From the NCBI GenBank assembly GCA_900752015.1, contig CAADTZ010000081.1, positions 1 to 10,828 on the forward strand: 10,828 nucleotides of DNA. The letters run 5' to 3'. The position numbers and the translations under genes were made by a program. The stretch is from an uncultured Collinsella sp. GTDB lineage: Bacteria > Actinomycetota > Coriobacteriia > Coriobacteriales > Coriobacteriaceae. Numbering within the stretch: the first letter of the stretch is position 1; every line of letters starts with the position of its first letter. Under the pieces are notes generated by a model. The model was not told the origin of the DNA, did no database searches, and saw only the letters and a list, made by a program, of their open reading frames with translations. Shown piece by piece: positions 1 through 6,791 of this stretch.

Positions 1-43
1 AGAGCTCGACCTTCTCCCTGCTGTACATGCGAACCTCCAGTCC

Positions 44-60
44 GGACCGCCCCGCGGTCC
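44..60. other. Short GC-rich hairpin at left edge
   Basis: GGACCGC and GCGGTCC form a perfect 7-bp stem around a 3-nt CCC loop. On the plus strand it is followed by AACTTTCT, which is only weakly T-rich. It could be the terminator of a rightward gene lying before the window, but the poor T-tract makes this uncertain. I see no coding sequence in positions 1-80. Confidence 0.3.
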
Positions 61-80
61 AACTTTCTGTCCGCACCCCC

Positions 81-260
81 TCCCACTCTGAAGCGAAATT
101 CTGGGACGCAGTTTCCGGTTGAGGGCCGATCCGGAAACTGCGTCCCACTCCGGGACTGGATTCCGGGACGTAGTTTCCGCCGAGGGCTCCAAAGGGAAAA
201 CGCATCCCATTCTGAGCGCCAAATCCGGGACGCAGTTTCCGTATGCGGAGGCGCTCCAAA
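81..260. repeat. Tandem repeat with 62-bp period (about 2.7 degenerate copies)
   Basis: The motif GGGACGCAGTTTCCG starts at 103 and 227, and a one-base variant (GGGACGTAGTTTCCG) starts at 165, exactly 62 bp apart. The reverse-oriented motif (CGGAAACTGCGTCCC at 132, degenerate at 194) and the unit tail (TCCCACTCTG at 81, TCCCACTCCG at 143, TCCCATTCTG at 205) keep the same 62-bp step. A last partial unit runs into GAGGCGCTCCAAA at 248-260 and abuts the operon terminator. Each unit therefore carries the core once forward and once reversed. No convincing protein is encoded. It resembles a palindromic intergenic repeat family (REP/BIME-like) rather than a CRISPR. Confidence 0.8.
102..147. repeat. 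Perfect 17-bp inverted repeat in first repeat unit
   Basis: TGGGACGCAGTTTCCGG (102-118) is exactly complementary to CCGGAAACTGCGTCCCA (131-147) across a 12-nt loop. The second unit (165-209) keeps the arrangement but with mismatches, so the first unit is either younger or under selection to stay paired. There is no T-tract on either side, so it is not an obvious intrinsic terminator. Confidence 0.8.
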
Positions 261-293
261 CAAAAGGCCCCGGCTCGCGATGGAGCCGGGGCC
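256..293 (-). terminator. Intrinsic terminator of the purine gene set
   Basis: GGCCCCGGCTC (266-276) pairs perfectly with GAGCCGGGGCC (283-293) around a 6-nt loop. Read on the minus strand, the 11-bp GC stem is followed directly by TTTTGTTTGG (265-256), the classic T-tract. It lies 70 nt past the stop codon of the molybdenum hydroxylase gene, so it marks the 3' end of the leftward transcript. The other side has only AAA, so plus-strand termination is not suggested. Confidence 0.85.
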
Positions 294-322
294 AAAGGCG
301 CAGCATATGCAGTTGATGTTGA

Positions 323-356
323 GCGCGAACAGCTCGTCAGCAATGGCTGTCCGCGC
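323..356 (-). other. Imperfect hairpin just after the hydroxylase stop codon
   Basis: GCGCGAACAGC (323-333) and GCTGTCCGCGC (346-356) pair over 11 positions with one mismatch, around a 12-nt loop. It sits 6 nt beyond the stop codon, before the true terminator at 256-293. It may protect the 3' end of the mRNA. There is no T-tract. Confidence 0.4.
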
Positions 357-362
357 CCTACC

Positions 363-3140
363 CTACCCGCGGTTGCGGACGCGGCTGTAGGGCGTATCCA
401 CCATGGGCAGATTTGGACGCAGCTTGCCGTCAAACGTGCGGTAGGCGTTCTGTACGGCGGGCGCCGTGGGGATCGTTGCGATCTCGCCGATGCCCTTGCC
501 GCCGTACGCCACAGGCAGCAGCTCGTCCTTCTCCACGTAAATGGCGTGAATATCCGGAATCTCGGGCGCACGGAACAACCCGAGCGTACCGTACCTTGCC
601 TGGGGTACGCAGTCCTTGAGCGGCCAGTCCTCGGTAAGCGCATAGCCCATACCCATGAGCACGCCGCCTTCAATCTGACCCTGGATGGAGATGGGGTTGA
701 CCACCTTGCCGGAATCGTGCGCGGCATAGACCTCGCTCACGCGGCCGTCATCATCCAAAATGACCACATGCGTGGCAAAGCCGTAGCAGATGTGGCTCTT
801 GGGGTTGGGAACGTCAGCGCCCAGCTTGTCGGTCGGCTCCAGGTACACGTAGCCAAACTCGCATCCCTCGAGCGCCTTGATGGCGGCCGCGGGATCCTGA
901 GGATGCATACCCTGGCCGGCGACGAGCTCCTGCGTGCGCAGCTGATAGGCGCGACCGTCGTCGTACTCAATCTTGACGCCGTCACCATGGGCGCTCACCG
1001 GGGCGGCAGGCGCAGGCTTGCCGGCCTCGATGCCGACCATGGCATCGCGCAGCAGGAAGGCGGCACCGCGCACGGCCTCGCCGGTCACGACCGTCAGACG
1101 CGAGCCAGACGTGGTGCCGGAGTCGGGAGCGTTCTCGGTGGAGCACTCGCCGTTGGCAATGCAGCGAAGCGGCAGACCGCATGCCTCGGCAACGTCCTGC
1201 AAAAAGACGGTGTTGCAGCCCTGGCCGATGTCGGACGTGGCGGCATAGACCACGGCCACGCCGTCCTCGATGCGAATCTTGCAGCGGCCGGCATCGGGCA
1301 GGCCCACGCCCACGCCGGCGTTCTTCATGGCGCAGGCAATGCCGGCGTGTCCGGGATGCGCATAGTAGGCATCCTTGACCTCGAGCAGCGTCTCCTTCAG
1401 CGCCGTGGAGCAATCGGCAATTTGGCCGTTGGGCAAAACCTCGCCCGGCTCGATAGCGTTTCGGTAACGAATCTCCCACGGATCCAGGCCGACCTTCTCT
1501 GCCAGCAGGTCGATCAGGCTCTCGAGCGCAAACTCGGACTGGCAAACGCCAAAGCCGCGGTACGCGCCGGCGGGCGGGTTGTTGGTGTAGTAGCCAAAGC
1601 CGCGAATGTCGGTGTTCTGGTACTTGTAGGGGCCGACGGCATGCGTGCAGGCACGCTCGAGCACCGGGCCGCACAGCGACGCGTAGGCGCCGGTGTCAAA
1701 GTTGATCTCGCAGTCCAGACCGGTAAAGTTGCCCTCGGCGTCGCAGCCCAGCGTAAAGGTGCCGTCCATGGCGTGGCGCTTGGGATGGAACGCGAGCGAC
1801 TCGGCGCGCGTGAGTTTGCACTTCACGGGACGCTGGAACTTATATGCGGCGAGCGCGGCCAGGTGCTGGATGGACACGTCCTCCTTGCCGCCAAAGCCGC
1901 CGCCCACAAGCATGGTCTCGACGACCACGCGCTCGGGCTCGTTGTCCCAGCCAAACATGTGGGCACACTCTTTGCGCGTGTCGTAGGCACCCTGGTCGGT
2001 CGACTGCACCTTGACGCCGTTCTTGTACGGGAAGGCGACGGCGCACTCGGGCTCCAAGAAGGCATGCTCGGTAAAGGGCGTGGTAAAGCGCTGCGTCACG
2101 GTAAACGCGCTTTCTGCCAGCGCCTTGGCGGCGTCGCCGCGCGTCACGTGACGGCTCTGGCACACGTTGTCCTTGAGCTCCACCGTGTTGCCAAAGGCAA
2201 AGAAGCTGTCGTGCAGGCGCGGGGCGTCGGCAGCCTTGGCCTCGACAATGTTGCGCACGGGCTCCAGCGGCTCGTAGTCAATCTTTACGAGCTTCTTGGC
2301 CTTCTCGAGCGTCGCCTCGTCCTCGGCAACCACCAGCACGATGGCGTCACCCACGCAGCGGGTGATATCGCCCTGGGCGATCATGACGTCCCAGTCCTGG
2401 ATAAGGTGGCCGACCTGGTTGACCGGCACGTCCTCGGCGCGCAGGATGCCCACCACACCGGGCAGGGCCTCGGCCTTGGAGGTGTCGATGGAGAGCACGC
2501 GGGCGCGCGGATACTTGGAGCGCACGGCGCTGGCATAGGTCAGGCCCGGCTGATCGAGCTCGTCGATGTCGTCGGGATACTTGCCCTCGCCGAGCACCTT
2601 CTTGCGCACGTCGATACGGAAGGCGCGCTTGCCCACGCCGTAGTCATCGCCGCGCTCCAGGTCCTCATCGATCTGCTTTTCGCCGCGGAGCACCGCAGCG
2701 GCCAGCGAGATGCCCTCGATAATCTTTTTGTAGCCGGTGCAGCGGCAGACGTTACCGCGAATGGCGTACTTAATCTGCTCCTCGGGGGGCTCGGGGACCT
2801 CGGCGATGAGCGCTGCGCCCGCCATGACCATGCCGGGAATGCAAAAACCGCACTGCACGGCGCCCACGGCGCCAAAGGCGTACACAAAGGCCTCGCGCAC
2901 GTCCTCGGGCAGGCCCTCGACGGTTACGATGTTGCGACCGGCAGCAAGAGCAGTGGTCAGCACGCACGCCTTGACGGCCGCACCGTCCACATGGATGGTG
3001 CAGGTACCGCAAGCACCTTCGGAGCAGCCGTCCTTGGCGGAATGGATATGCAGGTCGTCGCGCAGGTAGCGCAGCAGCGGTTTATTCTCCGTCGTCGTGC
3101 GCTCGACGCCGTTAACGGTAAAAGTGAATTCCTGTGCCAT
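363..3140 (-). CDS. xdhD: XdhD-like molybdenum hydroxylase (xanthine dehydrogenase family, [2Fe-2S]-Mo fusion)
   Basis: The 925-aa protein fuses the small iron-sulfur subunit and the large molybdopterin subunit of the xanthine oxidase family. Residues 1-150 hold two [2Fe-2S] sites: C39, C44, C47, C59 and C97, C100, C132, C134. From about residue 170 come the hammerhead and Moco-binding domains, with GGGFGGKE at 413-420, AYRGFG at 526-531 and GKGIGE at 881-886. E420, R528 and E886 align by motif with the Glu802/Arg880/Glu1261 triad of bovine xanthine oxidase, which favours a hydroxypurine over an aldehyde substrate. There is no FAD domain and no FAD-subunit gene nearby, so electrons probably go to the adjacent polyferredoxin and YgfK. 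The length matches E. coli XdhD and the selenium-dependent xanthine dehydrogenase family, in which selenium is a labile Mo ligand; accordingly there is no in-frame TGA. The ATG is preceded by AAGGGA at 6 nt, which abuts the ferredoxin stop. Exact substrate (hypoxanthine, xanthine, urate or another purine) and direction are not provable here. Confidence 0.9.
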   Translation of the reverse strand: MAQEFTFTVNGVERTTTENKPLLRYLRDDLHIHSAKDGCSEGACGTCTIHVDGAAVKACVLTTALAAGRNIVTVEGLPEDVREAFVYAFGAVGAVQCGFCIPGMVMAGAALIAEVPEPPEEQIKYAIRGNVCRCTGYKKIIEGISLAAAVLRGEKQIDEDLERGDDYGVGKRAFRIDVRKKVLGEGKYPDDIDELDQPGLTYASAVRSKYPRARVLSIDTSKAEALPGVVGILRAEDVPVNQVGHLIQDWDVMIAQGDITRCVGDAIVLVVAEDEATLEKAKKLVKIDYEPLEPVRNIVEAKAADAPRLHDSFFAFGNTVELKDNVCQSRHVTRGDAAKALAESAFTVTQRFTTPFTEHAFLEPECAVAFPYKNGVKVQSTDQGAYDTRKECAHMFGWDNEPERVVVETMLVGGGFGGKEDVSIQHLAALAAYKFQRPVKCKLTRAESLAFHPKRHAMDGTFTLGCDAEGNFTGLDCEINFDTGAYASLCGPVLERACTHAVGPYKYQNTDIRGFGYYTNNPPAGAYRGFGVCQSEFALESLIDLLAEKVGLDPWEIRYRNAIEPGEVLPNGQIADCSTALKETLLEVKDAYYAHPGHAGIACAMKNAGVGVGLPDAGRCKIRIEDGVAVVYAATSDIGQGCNTVFLQDVAEACGLPLRCIANGECSTENAPDSGTTSGSRLTVVTGEAVRGAAFLLRDAMVGIEAGKPAPAAPVSAHGDGVKIEYDDGRAYQLRTQELVAGQGMHPQDPAAAIKALEGCEFGYVYLEPTDKLGADVPNPKSHICYGFATHVVILDDDGRVSEVYAAHDSGKVVNPISIQGQIEGGVLMGMGYALTEDWPLKDCVPQARYGTLGLFRAPEIPDIHAIYVEKDELLPVAYGGKGIGEIATIPTAPAVQNAYRTFDGKLRPNLPMVDTPYSRVRNRG

Positions 3141-3152
3141 GGTGATTCCCTT

Positions 3153-3632
3153 CTACACGCCGGCGGCGATGCCGGTGCGGTCGTGGATGGCGTCATGCGG
3201 GCAGACGACGGCGCACATGCCGCACGACAGGCAGTCCACGCCGTCGATATGGGCGCAGTTGTCCTCGATGCGGATAGCGCCGGCAGGGCACTTTTTAGCG
3301 CACATGCCGCAACCGATGCAGCTCGTGTCGCAGATCTTGCGAGCGATGGCGCCCTTATCTGTGTTGTTGCAGCGCACCAGAATGTTCTGGTAGCCGGGAA
3401 CGAAGGCAATCACGCGCTGCGGGCACGCCATACCGCACAGGCCACAGCCCGTGCACTTGGAGCGATCCACGCGGGCGATGCCATCGACCAGCGCAATGGC
3501 GCCGTGGGGGCAGGCCGTGACGCAGGCGCCACAGCCAATGCAGCCTTCGCTGCAGCGGGCGTCGCCGCCTGCGGAAGCGCAACCACTTCCGCAGGCAACG
3601 TAGGCCACGTTATGTTGAATGGATTTGGCCAT
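3153..3632 (-). CDS. RnfB-like polyferredoxin (four [4Fe-4S] motifs)
   Basis: This 159-aa protein is almost entirely iron-sulfur motifs: C31-C34-C37-C41, C60-C63-C66-C70, C105-C108-C111-C115 and C134-C137-C140-C144, each ending CP. Further cysteines at 14, 18, 27, 88 and 101 may contribute. The segment around residues 85-120 (RCNNTDKGA, then KxCxxxCIGCGMC) strongly resembles the C-terminal ferredoxin part of RnfB, the ferredoxin-facing subunit of the Rnf complex. The RnfB membrane anchor is absent and I see no signal or transmembrane segment, so it should be cytoplasmic. It lies 11 nt after ygfK and 12 nt before the hydroxylase gene, so it is probably translated with them. The inferred role is to shuttle electrons between those two enzymes or a cellular ferredoxin pool. 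The Shine-Dalgarno sequence is weak (AGGCGAG, overlapping the ygfK stop), suggesting translational coupling. Confidence 0.85.
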   Translation of the reverse strand: MAKSIQHNVAYVACGSGCASAGGDARCSEGCIGCGACVTACPHGAIALVDGIARVDRSKCTGCGLCGMACPQRVIAFVPGYQNILVRCNNTDKGAIARKICDTSCIGCGMCAKKCPAGAIRIEDNCAHIDGVDCLSCGMCAVVCPHDAIHDRTGIAAGV

Positions 3633-3643
3633 AAGAGACTCGC

Positions 3644-6643
3644 CTATTTCTTAAGAAGGTACGAATAGTTGTCGCGCACGGCCCTGATGGTCAGGCGGAC
3701 GGCCTCGGGAAGACCGGTGTTGACGGCATCGACCGAGACGGTGCGGACCGTGCCGGCGACGCGGACCTTAAAGTGGTCCTCGTCCACGGCCAGGAAGCCC
3801 TCGTTCTCGGAGTTCTCCATGTCCTGCTCGCTCCAGAACAGGGTGAGCTTGTCCTTGTAGGGACGACCCTCCTGGTAGGGGCAGAACACGGCGCAGTTAC
3901 CGCACTCGTTGCACATGCCGTCGACATGGACGACCTGATGCTTGGCCAGGCCCGGCACCTTAATTGCCACGTTGGCGCGGTTGGGGCACACGTCGCAGCA
4001 GACCTCGCACACCGAGCCGCAGCCCAGGCAGCGGGTCTTGGTGCAGTTGCGCTTGTCGCGGCACAGCGACCACTTGCGCTCGTAGCAGGTGTCCTCGCGG
4101 CCGGCCTGCTCGTTGCAGTCGGCGTACTTGTTAAAGTCCACGCCGGCGATGGCACGGGCGACCTCCGCGGCGTCGGCGATAGCCTCGACCACGGTGGCAG
4201 GACCGCGACGGCAGTCGCCCGCAGCCCAGACGCCCTCAACGCCGGTGGAGGTGGCGGCAAGACGGCCGCGACGGTCGTGCTCGACGCCCGCGGCATCGTA
4301 AAGGCTGGCATCGATGCCCTCGCCCACGGCGCAGATCACCGTGGTGGCGGAAAGCTCGACGGTCTCGCCCGTGGCGACGGGACTGCGACGGCCGCTTGCA
4401 TCCGGCTCGCCGAGCTCCATAACGTCGCAGGTCAGCACGGAGCCGTTGAGCGCCTTGGGCGCCAGCAGCTCGCAGAACTCAACGCCGTCGGCAAGAGCAA
4501 GATCGAGCTCTTCCTCGTCGGCGGGCATCTGCTTCTTGGTGCGGCGATACACCAGGCGCACGTTCTTCACGCCGGCCAGGCGCTTGGCCACGCGGGCCGC
4601 GTCCATGGCGGTGTTGCCGGCGCCAATGACCACGACGTCCTCGCCCAGTTCGAGTTTCTCGCCCTTCTTGGCGGCCTCGAGGAACTCCAGCACATCGAGC
4701 TCGGCACCCTCGCCCAAGCCCGCAGAGCCGGGCATCCAGGCACCGGTGGCCACGACCACGTCAGTAAAGCCTTGAGCCTTGAGTTCGTCGATGGAATCAA
4801 CGCGAGCGTTGAGCTGCACCTTGGCGCCAAAGGCCAGGCAGAGCTCGGCATCGTGGGAGATATCGTCGCTGGCGATACGGAACTCGGGGATCACGTGACG
4901 GACCACGCCGCCGAGAGAGTCGCGGGCCTCGAAGATGGTGACGGGCACGCCGGCACGCGTCAGGAAGAACGCCGTCGCCAGGCCGGCCGGGCCGCCGCCG
5001 ATAACGGCAACGTTGCGCTCGCCGTCGTTTGCGATGGCCTGGGCGCGCAGCTTGGGCAGCACGGCGGTCATGGCCTCGCGGGCGGCCTTGAGCTTGCTGG
5101 CGCGAATCTGGGCGCCCTCGGGCTCGTAGAACGCACGCTCGCAGGCACGGCCGCAGGGATGCGGACAGATGGTGCCGGTAATGAACGGCAGGGCGTTGCG
5201 CTCGATGATAATGTTGAGCGCGTCCTCGTAGCGACCCTCGTCAACAGCCGCCAGGTAGGCGGGAATATCCTGCTGGATGGGGCAGCTCGTGCGGCACGGC
5301 GTGGTAAAGCAGTCGGAAAGCGGGCTCTTACCGGCGACCTTGCGATCGGGCAGCGGGCGCAGCGGCTTCTTATAGAGCGGGTTGGTAAGCGAATCGACCT
5401 GGATCGCGGTCACGGCGTCGAGAGAGACACCCTCAAACGGCTTGCCGTCCAGATCGGTAAACTCGCCGGCCATCTGGCTAAAGCGCTCGTAGCCACCAGG
5501 CTTGAGCACGTCGGTCGCCAGGGTGACGGGCCAAATGCCGGCATCGTACAGGGCGCGGATGTTGTAGACCGTAGCACCGCCGGAGTAGCTGATGCGCAGC
5601 TTGCCATCGAACTGCTCGGTAATGCGGCGGGCGGCCTCGATGGTCAGCGAGAACAGCGAACGGCCCGACATGTACATCTCGGTGGAGGGCAGCTCGTTCC
5701 TCGTCACATCGACGGGGAAGGTGTTGGTGAGCTTGACGCCAAACTCCAAACCGCGCTCGGCGCACAGGGCAATCAGGCGCTCGAACATGGGCACGGCATC
5801 GGCCCACTGCAGGTCCTCGCGGAAGTGCGTGTCATCGAAGACGATGTAGTCAAAGCCCAGCTCGTTGAGGCGCTGGCGGGCAAACTCATAGCCCAGCAGC
5901 GTGGGGTTGCACTTGATGTAGGTGTTGAGGCCCTTCTCGGTGATGAGGTAGGTCGCGATGCGCTCGATCTCGGCGGGCGGGCAGCCGTGCAGCGTGGACT
6001 CGGTAATGGAGTTGGAGACGCGCGCCGGGATGGACTCGACAAACGCAGCATCGACATGCTCAAACTTGTCCAGGTTAGCGAGCGCCCACGTGCGGCACTC
6101 GTTCCAAACCTCGGAGCCGCTGGCGTCCTTCATGCCCTCAATGTACGCATCGACCTTGGGGCTCTTAATGCCCTCCAGGTCATAGCCCACCGACATGTTA
6201 AAGACAAAGCCGTCCGGGCTGCCCAGGCCGTACTCGCGAGCGATCAGGTGGCAGGCGAACCATGCCTTCACGTACTCGGCAAAGGCCTGCGGAACCTCGA
6301 GCTCGGTCGACCACTCGCAGTTGTAGCACTCGTCCTGCGCCACAATGCAGGGCTTGTTAACGCACTTGGAGAGCTCCTCGCCGTCCATAACCTGAACGGT
6401 CTTAAGCTCAAAGAAGCGGGAACCAGCCACATAAGAGGCCACGATGTTCTGGGCCAGCTGCGTGTTGGGACCGGCGGCCGGGCCAAACGGAGTCTCGATG
6501 CGCTCGTCAAAAATGGGAAGCGCACCCTCCTGGTTGGTCGTGACCATCTTGCGCACGCCAAAGACGGCGCCCTGAGTCTTGTGCTCCTCGATGATCCAGT
6601 TCATCAGCTGCGAAAACGGGATCGGCCTCATGATGTCGCTCAT
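3644..6643 (-). CDS. ygfK: YgfK-type FAD/Fe-S oxidoreductase (annotated in databases as putative selenate reductase subunit)
   Basis: The protein has 999 aa, close to E. coli YgfK (about 1030). Residues 1-430 form a dihydroorotate/dihydropyrimidine-dehydrogenase-like barrel region. Residues 440-535 form the DPD/GltD-type Fe-S helical domain (C445, C450, C454, C493, C497, C501). Residues 543-835 form a two-dinucleotide-binding reductase module, with GGGPAGLA at 549-556 for FAD, GAGNTAMDAAR at 674-684 for NAD(P)H, and AAGDC at 807-811. The C-terminal part has two more [4Fe-4S] groups (C872-C886 region, and C911, C914, C917, C921). This layout suits electron transfer between NAD(P)H, ferredoxin-like clusters and a ring substrate in the barrel. 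In E. coli the gene sits in the purine/Xdh cluster; the 'selenate reductase' name is historical and its real reaction is unsettled. The start at 6643 is chosen because AGAGAGGAG lies 6 nt upstream; an upstream ATG at 6766 would add a 41-residue Arg-rich tail read through hairpin DNA. Confidence 0.92.
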   Translation of the reverse strand: MSDIMRPIPFSQLMNWIIEEHKTQGAVFGVRKMVTTNQEGALPIFDERIETPFGPAAGPNTQLAQNIVASYVAGSRFFELKTVQVMDGEELSKCVNKPCIVAQDECYNCEWSTELEVPQAFAEYVKAWFACHLIAREYGLGSPDGFVFNMSVGYDLEGIKSPKVDAYIEGMKDASGSEVWNECRTWALANLDKFEHVDAAFVESIPARVSNSITESTLHGCPPAEIERIATYLITEKGLNTYIKCNPTLLGYEFARQRLNELGFDYIVFDDTHFREDLQWADAVPMFERLIALCAERGLEFGVKLTNTFPVDVTRNELPSTEMYMSGRSLFSLTIEAARRITEQFDGKLRISYSGGATVYNIRALYDAGIWPVTLATDVLKPGGYERFSQMAGEFTDLDGKPFEGVSLDAVTAIQVDSLTNPLYKKPLRPLPDRKVAGKSPLSDCFTTPCRTSCPIQQDIPAYLAAVDEGRYEDALNIIIERNALPFITGTICPHPCGRACERAFYEPEGAQIRASKLKAAREAMTAVLPKLRAQAIANDGERNVAVIGGGPAGLATAFFLTRAGVPVTIFEARDSLGGVVRHVIPEFRIASDDISHDAELCLAFGAKVQLNARVDSIDELKAQGFTDVVVATGAWMPGSAGLGEGAELDVLEFLEAAKKGEKLELGEDVVVIGAGNTAMDAARVAKRLAGVKNVRLVYRRTKKQMPADEEELDLALADGVEFCELLAPKALNGSVLTCDVMELGEPDASGRRSPVATGETVELSATTVICAVGEGIDASLYDAAGVEHDRRGRLAATSTGVEGVWAAGDCRRGPATVVEAIADAAEVARAIAGVDFNKYADCNEQAGREDTCYERKWSLCRDKRNCTKTRCLGCGSVCEVCCDVCPNRANVAIKVPGLAKHQVVHVDGMCNECGNCAVFCPYQEGRPYKDKLTLFWSEQDMENSENEGFLAVDEDHFKVRVAGTVRTVSVDAVNTGLPEAVRLTIRAVRDNYSYLLKK

Positions 6644-6649
6644 AATGAG

Positions 6650-6658
6650 CTCCTCTCT
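6650..6658 (-). promoter_or_regulatory. Ribosome binding site fixing the ygfK start
   Basis: Minus-strand AGAGAGGAG ends 6 nt before the ATG at 6643-6641. It is the strongest Shine-Dalgarno sequence in the leftward set and rules against the longer frame starting at 6766. Confidence 0.8.
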
Positions 6659-6660
6659 GT

Positions 6661-6741
6661 AACGCCCGGCGAGACCGCGCGGCGGGCGCAAATACGGTGT
6701 AGCGCTAGCACAGCGCCGGCGACCCCGCGGAGGCCGCCTAT
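6661..6741 (-). other. Structured GC-rich leader of ygfK
   Basis: This stretch between the ssnA-proximal hairpin and the ygfK ribosome site contains further short dyads: GGCGACC/GGCCGCC (6718-6738, one mismatch), GCGCT/AGCGC around 6702-6716, and GCCCG/CGGGC (6664-6687). I see no promoter-like hexamers, so ygfK is probably reached by read-through from ssnA. No known RNA family is recognised. Confidence 0.35.
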
Positions 6742-6777
6742 ACGCGCGTCGGATGCGGCGAAACATCCGACGCGCGT
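6742..6777 (-). other. Intercistronic hairpin after ssnA (14-bp perfect stem)
   Basis: ACGCGCGTCGGATG (6742-6755) is perfectly complementary to CATCCGACGCGCGT (6764-6777) across an 8-nt loop. The mRNA-sense loop is TTTCGCCG. It starts 14 nt past the ssnA stop codon. No T-tract follows on the minus strand (ATAGGCGG), so it is not a canonical intrinsic terminator. An mRNA-stabilising, partial-termination or protein-binding element is possible. Confidence 0.7.
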
Positions 6778-6791
6778 GAATCTACTTGTAA

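Noticed and set aside
81..260. CRISPR array
   Set aside because: The units are palindromic, degenerate and tandem with related rather than unique spacers, and no cas genes are present.
363..3140. Selenoprotein with in-frame TGA (selenium-dependent name of the family)
   Set aside because: The frame is continuous with no internal TGA. Selenium in this family is a labile Mo ligand, not selenocysteine.
243..3668. Very long open frame on the plus strand opposite the hydroxylase and ferredoxin genes
   Set aside because: It is antisense to two genes with intact family motifs, and its translation is low-complexity (Ala/Gly/His/Leu/Val-rich), the usual by-product of GC-rich codon bias on the opposite strand. 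No domain is recognisable.
6644..6766. Upstream extension of YgfK by 41 residues
   Set aside because: It would translate the hairpin DNA into an Arg-rich tail, and a strong Shine-Dalgarno sequence directly precedes the ATG at 6643.
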